A stretch of DNA of 5,748 bases from JBDHRG01 sp039807445 (GTDB lineage Bacteria > Pseudomonadota > Gammaproteobacteria > Competibacterales > Competibacteraceae), in the NCBI GenBank assembly GCA_039807445.1, contig JBDHRG010000223.1, forward strand, positions 1-5,748. Reading direction: 5' to 3'. Of the stretch, positions 1-3,943 are shown piece by piece. A model generated the notes under the pieces. That model was not told where the DNA came from and made no database searches. It was given only the letters and a program-made list of their open reading frames with translations. The translations under genes were made by a program, and so were the position numbers. Every line of letters starts with the position of its first letter. The first letter of the stretch is position 1.

Positions 1-189
1 GGCGGCGCGCTCGGCCAGGCGCGCATCGGCCCCGGCCACGCCGCGCTGCACGCGGCCTTCGCCGCCGGTGCGCCGCTGCTGGCCGCCGGCGAAGCCGCGG
101 CGGCGGCCGAGCCCGGTTTCGACTTCGCCGCGGCGCTGGCCGCAGACTTGCGCGAAGGCCGCCTCGACGGCCGTCCGCTGGAGGACTGA
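1..189 (+). CDS. C-terminal fragment of a probable DUF2063/BufC-like protein (5' truncated by window)
   Basis: Frame 1 is open from the first base to a TGA at 187-189 and gives 62 residues with no start in view, so this is the end of a longer gene. The fragment is Ala-rich. It contains an AAFAAGAPLLAAGEAA stretch followed by GFDFAAALAADLREGRL, a pattern I associate with the C-terminal part of DUF2063 (HvfC/BufC) proteins. In bufferin clusters these sit between the DUF692 iron enzyme, which modifies a Cys-rich DUF2282 peptide, and a DoxX protein; BufC is thought to help the modifying enzyme engage its substrate. The next gene begins only 3 bp after this stop and is DoxX-like, which supports the call. 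The N-terminal DUF2063 domain lies outside the window, so this is family resemblance plus context. Another Ala-rich C-terminus is possible. Confidence 0.5.
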   Translation, partial: GGALGQARIGPGHAALHAAFAAGAPLLAAGEAAAAAEPGFDFAAALAADLREGRLDGRPLED

Positions 190-192
190 ACG

Positions 193-660
193 ATGCGAAC
201 CGACCCCTTGCCGGCGGCGCCGGCCTGGCGCGCCTACTTCCGTGCCGGTGACTGGCTCGAGGCGCACGCCGCCCCGCTCGCCGACCTCGCGATCCGGCTG
301 GCGATCTTCCGCGTGTTCTTCTGGTCGGGGCTGGCCAAGCTCGGCAACTGGAGCGGGACGCTGTTCCTGTTCGAAACCGACTACGCCGCCGCGGCCCCCT
401 GGCTGCCGCCGCTGCTGGCGGCGCTGCTCGCCACGGCGTTCGAGCTCGGCGCCTCGAGCCTGGTGCTGGTCGGCTTGCTGGCACGGCTCGCGGCACTGCC
501 GCTGCTCGGCATGGCGGCTGCGATCCAGTTCGGGCTCGGCGCTGCCGATCCGACCAGTTTCGACAAGGTCGAGCACTACCTGTGGATGGCGCTGCTGCTC
601 GCCGTGATCGTGCGCGGCCCGGGCCGCTGGTCGCTCGACGCCCGGCTGGCGAAGCGCTAG
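193..660 (+). CDS. DoxX-family integral membrane protein
   Basis: This 155-residue inner-membrane protein belongs to the DoxX family. Hydrophobic segments lie at roughly 29-47, 73-95, 96-114 and 127-140, giving the usual four helices. Family landmarks are RLAIFRVFFWSGLAKL in helix 1, LFETDYAAAAPWLPP before helix 2, FELG in helix 2, LLARLAALPL leading into helix 3, and the closing HYLWMALLLAVIVRGPGRWSLD. Length is normal for the family. The ATG follows the upstream TGA by 3 bp, and its Shine-Dalgarno GGAGG (180-184, 8 nt spacing) lies inside the upstream gene, so the two are probably translationally coupled. DoxX proteins are linked to redox or quinone functions, but the biochemical role is poorly defined. 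As the last gene of a bufferin-like operon it may take part in metal or oxidative stress response (inference from context). The stop TAG overlaps the stop of the convergent gene. Confidence 0.85.
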   Translation: MRTDPLPAAPAWRAYFRAGDWLEAHAAPLADLAIRLAIFRVFFWSGLAKLGNWSGTLFLFETDYAAAAPWLPPLLAALLATAFELGASSLVLVGLLARLAALPLLGMAAAIQFGLGAADPTSFDKVEHYLWMALLLAVIVRGPGRWSLDARLAKR

Positions 661-1859
661 ATCACGCGGCAGCCCGCCGCGCGCAGCGCGCTCACGATCT
701 CGGCGACGTGCTCGTGGCCGCGCGTCTCGAGCGTGAAGTCGATCTCGGCTTCGCGCAGCCCCACCACCGCGGCGCTGCGGTGCTGCATCACCTGCAGCAC
801 GTTGGCGCGCTCGCGCGCGACCACGGCGGCAACCTCGGCGATCGCGCCGGGCTTGTCCGGCACCACCACGCGCAGCGTCGCCAGCCGGCCGTCCTGCTCC
901 AGCCCGCGCTCGATGATCTTGGTCAGGTCGATGGTGTCGATGTTGCCGCCGCTGACCACGACCACCACGCGCTTGCCGGCGAGCTCGGGCAGCGCGCCCG
1001 CGGCGAGCGCGGCGACGCCGACCGCCCCGGCGCCCTCGGCGAGCAGCTTCTCGTGCTCGAGCAGCGTCATGATCGCGCGCGCGATCTCTTCTTCCTCGAC
1101 CGCGACCACCGTATCGACGTGCGCCTGCGCCTGCGGGAAAGTGTGCTCGCCGACGCGCGCCACCGCGATGCCGTCGGCGAGCGTCGCCGCGGCCGGGAGC
1201 TGGGCGATCCGCCCGGCGGCGAGGCTCGCCTGCATGCCGGGGATGCGCGCCGCCTGCACGCCGCAGACGCGGATGCCCGGGCGCTGCGCCTTGATCGCGG
1301 TGGCGACGCCGCCGATCAGGCCGCCGCCGCCGACCGGCAGCACGATCGCGTCGAAGTCGCCGAGTTGCTCGAGCACCTCGAGCCCGATGCTGCCCTGGCC
1401 GGCGATCACCGCCGGGTCGTCGAAGGCGTGGATGAAAGTCGCGCCGCCCTGCGCCTGCAGCTCGACCGCACGCGCGTAGGCGGCGTCGTAGCCGGTACCG
1501 GCCAGCACCACTTCGGCGCCGAAGGCGCGCGTGCCCTGCACCTTGGCCAGCGGTGCGGTCTCGGGCATCACGATCGTCGCCGGGATGCCGAGGCGCTGCG
1601 CAGCGTAAGCCACGCCCTGCGCGTGGTTGCCGGCCGAAGCGGCGATCACGCCGGCTTCGCGCTCGCGCTCGGTCAGCACCAGCATCTTCGACAGCGCGCC
1701 GCGGACCTTGAACGAGCCGGTCATCTGCAGGTTCTCGAGCTTCAGGAACACGTCGCAGCCGAACAGCCGCGACAGGCGGTGGGCGCGCAGCACCGGGGTG
1801 TCGCTCAGACTGGCGCGGATGCGCCGACGCGCCTTGAGGATGTCGTCGAGGGTGATCAC
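657..1859 (-). CDS. ilvA: Threonine ammonia-lyase, PLP-dependent, single C-terminal ACT domain
   Basis: This 400-residue enzyme converts L-threonine to 2-oxobutyrate and ammonia, feeding isoleucine synthesis or threonine catabolism in the cytoplasm. The fold-type II PLP core is complete: SFKVRGA with the Schiff-base Lys51, the substrate/cofactor loop SAGNHAQG (75-82), and the phosphate-binding glycine loop GGGGLIGG (177-184). Residues about 325-400 form one ACT-type domain (LRVVVPDKPGAIAEV onward), a likely site of amino-acid feedback. One ACT domain and ~400 residues match the short TdcB-like/TIGR01127 form rather than the ~510-residue E. coli IlvA with two ACT-like repeats, so tdcB-like is an equally fair name. 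I chose GTG at 1859 because GGAGA lies 6 nt upstream and the protein then starts MITLDDILKARRRI as expected. The frame stays open far upstream only as a GC-rich shadow over phaB. The gene is convergent with, and overlaps, the DoxX gene. Confidence 0.93.
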   Translation of the reverse strand: MITLDDILKARRRIRASLSDTPVLRAHRLSRLFGCDVFLKLENLQMTGSFKVRGALSKMLVLTEREREAGVIAASAGNHAQGVAYAAQRLGIPATIVMPETAPLAKVQGTRAFGAEVVLAGTGYDAAYARAVELQAQGGATFIHAFDDPAVIAGQGSIGLEVLEQLGDFDAIVLPVGGGGLIGGVATAIKAQRPGIRVCGVQAARIPGMQASLAAGRIAQLPAAATLADGIAVARVGEHTFPQAQAHVDTVVAVEEEEIARAIMTLLEHEKLLAEGAGAVGVAALAAGALPELAGKRVVVVVSGGNIDTIDLTKIIERGLEQDGRLATLRVVVPDKPGAIAEVAAVVARERANVLQVMQHRSAAVVGLREAEIDFTLETRGHEHVAEIVSALRAAGCRVI

Positions 1860-1865
1860 ATGCCG

Positions 1866-1870
1866 TCTCC
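1866..1870 (-). promoter_or_regulatory. Shine-Dalgarno for the GTG start of threonine ammonia-lyase
   Basis: On the minus strand this reads GGAGA, 6 nt before the GTG at 1859-1857. The only nearby ATG on this strand is one base upstream and out of frame, and runs directly into TGA. The site therefore fixes the GTG as the start. Confidence 0.7.
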
Positions 1871-1905
1871 GCGGACTTTGCCGACAGCATCGGTGTCGTG
1901 CGGGG

Positions 1906-1915
1906 TTGCGCGCAA
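1906..1915. promoter_or_regulatory. Perfect 10-bp palindrome TTGCGCGCAA in the ilvA leader, possible operator
   Basis: The perfect palindrome TTGCGCGCAA sits 47-56 bp upstream of the GTG start, between the phaB terminator and the ilvA ribosome-binding site. That is where an ilvA promoter or operator must lie if the terminator works. I see no convincing -35/-10 pair. The palindrome may be chance in GC-rich DNA. Confidence 0.25.
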
Positions 1916-1927
1916 GCTGCCTGAACG

Positions 1928-1951
1928 AAAAGCCCCGCCGGAGCGGGGCTT
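1928..1951 (-). terminator. Rho-independent terminator downstream of phaB
   Basis: A perfect 9-bp stem, AAGCCCCGC paired with GCGGGGCTT, closes a 4-nt loop at 1939-1942. On the minus strand the second arm runs into TTTTCG (four T at 1931-1928). It lies 93 nt beyond the phaB stop and 70 nt before the ilvA start. It should end phaB transcription and leave ilvA dependent on its own promoter or on read-through. The U-tract is short, so termination may be partial. Confidence 0.8.
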
Positions 1952-1984
1952 GGCGGCACGTGCGCGTTACACGACGCGGAGTTT

Positions 1985-2011
1985 CCCGAATCCGCCGGAA
2001 ACGGATTCGGG
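1985..2011 (-). repeat. Perfect 10-bp inverted repeat downstream of phaB (second hairpin)
   Basis: CCCGAATCCG (1985-1994) and CGGATTCGGG (2002-2011) are exact reverse complements around a 7-nt spacer. The hairpin lies 33 nt after the phaB stop and 33 nt before the terminator hairpin. No U-tract follows on the minus strand (AAAC does), so it is not a classical intrinsic terminator. It may protect the phaB mRNA 3' end or assist termination. A further 12-bp palindrome GGGTCCGGACCC lies at 2021-2032. Confidence 0.65.
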
Positions 2012-2044
2012 TGCCCGCAGGGGTCCGGACCCGAAGGGCCCGGA

Positions 2045-2782
2045 TCAGTGCATGTGCAGACCGCCGTTGATGTTCAGGTTCGAACCGGTCATGAAGCCGG
2101 CCAGATCCGAGGCGACGTAGGCGACCGCGGCGCCGATCTCTTCCGGCGCACCGAGGCGGTTGACCGGGATCGTGGCGATGATCGCGTTGCGGACCTCTTC
2201 CTTGATCGCCATCACCATGTCGGTGGCGATGTAGCCCGGCGAGATGGTGTTGACGGTGACGCCTTTCTTCGCGACTTCCTGCGCCAGCGCCAGCGTGAAG
2301 CCGTGCATGCCGGCCTTGGCGGCCGAGTAGTTGGTCTGCCCGGCCTGGCCCTTGACGCCGTTGACCGACGAGACGTTGACCACGCGGCCCCAGCCGCGCT
2401 CGGCCATGCCGTCGACGAACTGCTTGGTGACGTTGAACACGCTGGTGAGGTTGGTCGCCAGGACTTCGTCCCACTTGGCGCGGTCCTGCTTCTTGAACAT
2501 GCCGTCGCGGGTGATACCGGCGTTGTTGACCAGGATGTCGACCGGTCCGACTTGCCCGGCCATCTTCACGCACGAATCCCAGTCGGTGACGTCGCACTGC
2601 ACGGCGTCGACGTCGTAGCCCTTGCTGCGCATCTCCTCCAGCCAGCGGCCGACGCGGCCGTCGCGGTCGGCGGTGTAGGTCGCGACGACCTTGTTCCCGG
2701 CCTGCGCCAGCGCGGCGCAGATCGAGGTCCCGATGCCCCCCAGCCCGCCGGTGACCAGCGCGGTCTTCTTGTCGGTACCCAT
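2045..2782 (-). CDS. phaB: Acetoacetyl-CoA reductase (NADPH-dependent SDR)
   Basis: This 245-residue classical short-chain dehydrogenase should reduce acetoacetyl-CoA to (R)-3-hydroxybutyryl-CoA, the second step of polyhydroxybutyrate synthesis, in the cytoplasm. Visible motifs are the nucleotide-binding TGGLGGIG (11-18), NNAG (86-89), and the catalytic set Asn111, Ser139, Tyr152 and Lys156 in SVNGVKGQAGQTNYSAAK. SPGYIATDMV (181-190) and the ending NINGGLHMH are PhaB-like, and length matches the ~246 residues of the Cupriavidus enzyme. FabG (3-oxoacyl-ACP reductase) is the close alternative, but the C-terminus and the MFKKQD segment favour PhaB. ATG at 2782 is preferred; GGAG lies 10 nt upstream, a slightly long spacing. 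No phaA or phaC is in view. It has its own downstream terminator and a long upstream gap, so it is probably monocistronic. Confidence 0.92.
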   Translation of the reverse strand: MGTDKKTALVTGGLGGIGTSICAALAQAGNKVVATYTADRDGRVGRWLEEMRSKGYDVDAVQCDVTDWDSCVKMAGQVGPVDILVNNAGITRDGMFKKQDRAKWDEVLATNLTSVFNVTKQFVDGMAERGWGRVVNVSSVNGVKGQAGQTNYSAAKAGMHGFTLALAQEVAKKGVTVNTISPGYIATDMVMAIKEEVRNAIIATIPVNRLGAPEEIGAAVAYVASDLAGFMTGSNLNINGGLHMH

Positions 2783-3060
2783 CTCAGTGACACTCCATCG
2801 TTGATGTTGGATTTACGCCAGCTTGGATTTTTCAGTGCTTGTTCCGGGCACGGCCGCTGACGCCGCGCCTCCGACCGCGCCCGCCGCGGACGAGTCCATC
2901 GTCCGATGCCCGCCGAGCGGCGCTGCGCACGGTCTTGCCAAGATTGCACAAAGCGCGCAGCCGGCACAACCGATCGGGCGCAACGCCGTTGCTGCCCAGC
3001 GCAAAGCCTTTCACGGTCCGCGCGCGGCGGCCCGCACCGTCTCGACGCCGAGGCGCGCGT
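2783..3060. other. 278-bp gene-free region between the sirtuin and phaB
   Basis: No frame here has a ribosome-binding site and a credible protein; the short ORFs are Ala/Arg/Pro-rich shadows. The 60 bp next to phaB are AT-rich for this window: on the minus strand CTGAAAAATCC and GGCGTAAATCC lie about 40-60 nt before the ATG, the likeliest place for a phaB promoter, though no good -35/-10 pair stands out. A 7-bp hairpin (CGGACGA 2887-2893 with TCGTCCG 2899-2905) and four GCRCAA hexamers (2946, 2964, 2978, 2999) are present. The region probably contains phaB control sites; this is inference. Confidence 0.45.
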
Positions 3061-3073
3061 TCACGCCTCGGCG
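3046..3073 (-). repeat. 10-bp hairpin straddling the sirtuin stop codon
   Basis: CGCCGAGGCG (3046-3055) and CGCCTCGGCG (3064-3073) are perfect reverse complements with an 8-nt loop that contains the sirtuin TGA (3063-3061). No U-tract follows on the minus strand. It could be a factor-assisted terminator or an mRNA 3'-end stabiliser. Confidence 0.5.
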
Positions 3074-3828
3074 CGCAGCCGTGCCATCAGCGCGGCCAGG
3101 GTCTCGGCGGCGCCGCGGCGCACGCGCACCTCGACCAGCCGCGACACGCGCGTCTCGCCGGGGTTGATCTCGACCGTCGGGATGCCGAGCTGCGCCGCCT
3201 CGACCACCGGTCCGGCGATGTAGGGAAAGACGCTGCTGGTACCGACGCTGAACACCGCGTCGAAGCCGCGCTCGAGCTCGCGGTACCAGTGCGCCAGCGC
3301 CGCCTCGGGCAGCATCTCGCCGAACAGCACCACCGTCGGGCGCAGCGTGCCGAAGCAGCGCGGGCACGGCGGCGGCAGCTCGGCGAGCTCGGCGTAACTC
3401 GCCACCGTGGTGCGGTGGCCGCAGGCGGGGCAGTGGAGTTCGTGGATGTCGCCGTGGATCTCGATCAGGTTGCGGCTGCCGGCCTCGCGGTGGAAGCCGT
3501 CGATGTTCTGCGTCAGCACGCACACGCGCTCGAAGTGCGACTCCATCGCGGCGATCGCGCGGTGCGCGGCGTTGGGACCGGCGCCGCGGCAGGCACGCTC
3601 GATCTGGCCGAGGTACTTCCAGGTCAGCGCCGGCTCGCGGGCCAGCATCTCGCCCGACAGCGCCACCTCGATCGGCACCGCGTCTTCGGTATCACGCTCC
3701 TGGTACAGCCCGCCGATGCCGCGGTAGGTCGGCAGCCCCGAGTCGGCCGACACGCCGGCGCCGGTGATGAACAGCAGGCTGCGCGCGCCGCGCAGGGCCC
3801 CGACCACGCGCTCGAGCTCGTCCGCCAT
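3061..3828 (-). CDS. SIR2-family NAD-dependent protein deacylase (sirtuin)
   Basis: This 255-residue cytoplasmic enzyme should remove acyl groups from protein lysines using NAD+, giving nicotinamide and O-acyl-ADP-ribose. Motifs in order are GAGVSADSGLPTYRG (23-37), TQNID (106-110), the catalytic His125 in IHGD, a zinc site from Cys133/Cys136 (CPAC) and Cys155/Cys158 (CPRC), GTSS (196-199) and EINPGE (220-225). Length is that of a compact bacterial sirtuin. ATG at 3828 is chosen because GGAG (3840-3837) lies 8 nt upstream; a GTG at 3855 in the same frame has no such site. At the position I align with the Tyr-x-x-Arg motif of CobB/SIRT5 it reads Tyr72-Leu-Gly-Gln75, so preference for acetyl over succinyl groups is plausible but unproven. 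It is divergent from the NtrC-like regulator and 278 bp upstream of phaB. The cobB/npdA name was left off because the subclass is uncertain. Confidence 0.92.
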   Translation of the reverse strand: MADELERVVGALRGARSLLFITGAGVSADSGLPTYRGIGGLYQERDTEDAVPIEVALSGEMLAREPALTWKYLGQIERACRGAGPNAAHRAIAAMESHFERVCVLTQNIDGFHREAGSRNLIEIHGDIHELHCPACGHRTTVASYAELAELPPPCPRCFGTLRPTVVLFGEMLPEAALAHWYRELERGFDAVFSVGTSSVFPYIAGPVVEAAQLGIPTVEINPGETRVSRLVEVRVRRGAAETLAALMARLRAEA

Positions 3829-3836
3829 CGATTTCG

Positions 3837-3847
3837 CTCCCCCCTCC
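3837..3847 (-). promoter_or_regulatory. Shine-Dalgarno deciding the sirtuin start
   Basis: The minus strand reads GGAGGGGGGAG here, with the nearer GGAG 8 nt before the ATG at 3828. The upstream in-frame GTG at 3855 would place this purine run inside the coding region, so it is rejected as the start. Confidence 0.7.
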
Positions 3848-3858
3848 GAAGACACCGA

Positions 3859-3876
3859 TGTTAACGCCTGTTAACA
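3859..3876. promoter_or_regulatory. Paired GTTAAC sites in the sirtuin/regulator divergent region, probable operator
   Basis: The sequence TGTTAACGCCTGTTAACA holds two GTTAAC hexamers (3860-3865 and 3870-3875) with starts exactly 10 bp apart, about one helical turn. Each hexamer is itself palindromic. Such AT-containing repeats are rare in this GC-rich window. They lie about 30-50 bp upstream of the sirtuin ATG, and about 45 and 55 bp upstream of a start site predicted from the TATATT box. A regulator, possibly the adjacent NtrC-like protein, could bind here; its identity is inference. Confidence 0.5.
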
Positions 3877-3904
3877 CTCGGCCAGAACTCGGTCCGGCGT
3901 AACG

Positions 3905-3910
3905 TATATT
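3905..3910 (+). promoter_or_regulatory. Candidate -10 box TATATT for the NtrC-like regulator
   Basis: TATATT lies 33 bp before the regulator ATG in an AT-rich patch. No TTGACA-like -35 element sits 16-18 bp upstream (the sequence there is CCAGAA), so the promoter would be weak or activator-dependent. On the opposite strand the same patch follows TTGACG (3919-3914), without a correctly spaced -10. Treat as tentative. Confidence 0.3.
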
Positions 3911-3943
3911 CGTCCGTCAAGAAAGAATGTCGAACGGTATCGC

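Noticed and set aside
582..2120. Long plus-strand ORF (512 codons) opposite threonine ammonia-lyase
   Set aside because: It overlaps ilvA and the DoxX end, has His/Asp/Arg/Ala-rich low-information composition typical of antisense frames in GC-rich genes, and no ribosome-binding site. ilvA on the other strand has all its catalytic motifs.
657..2597. Apparent 646-residue fusion extending threonine ammonia-lyase upstream over phaB
   Set aside because: The frame is open by chance. Its upstream part is a shifted reading of phaB and it crosses a rho-independent terminator. The GTG at 1859 with GGAGA gives the normal enzyme length.
2823..3167. Small ORFs on both strands in the sirtuin-phaB gap
   Set aside because: They are Ala/Pro/Arg-rich, extend into the sirtuin antisense or lack ribosome-binding sites, and overlap each other.
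3829..3855. Sirtuin start at the upstream GTG (9 extra residues)
   Set aside because: No Shine-Dalgarno precedes it, and the purine-rich site serving the ATG at 3828 would lie inside the coding region.
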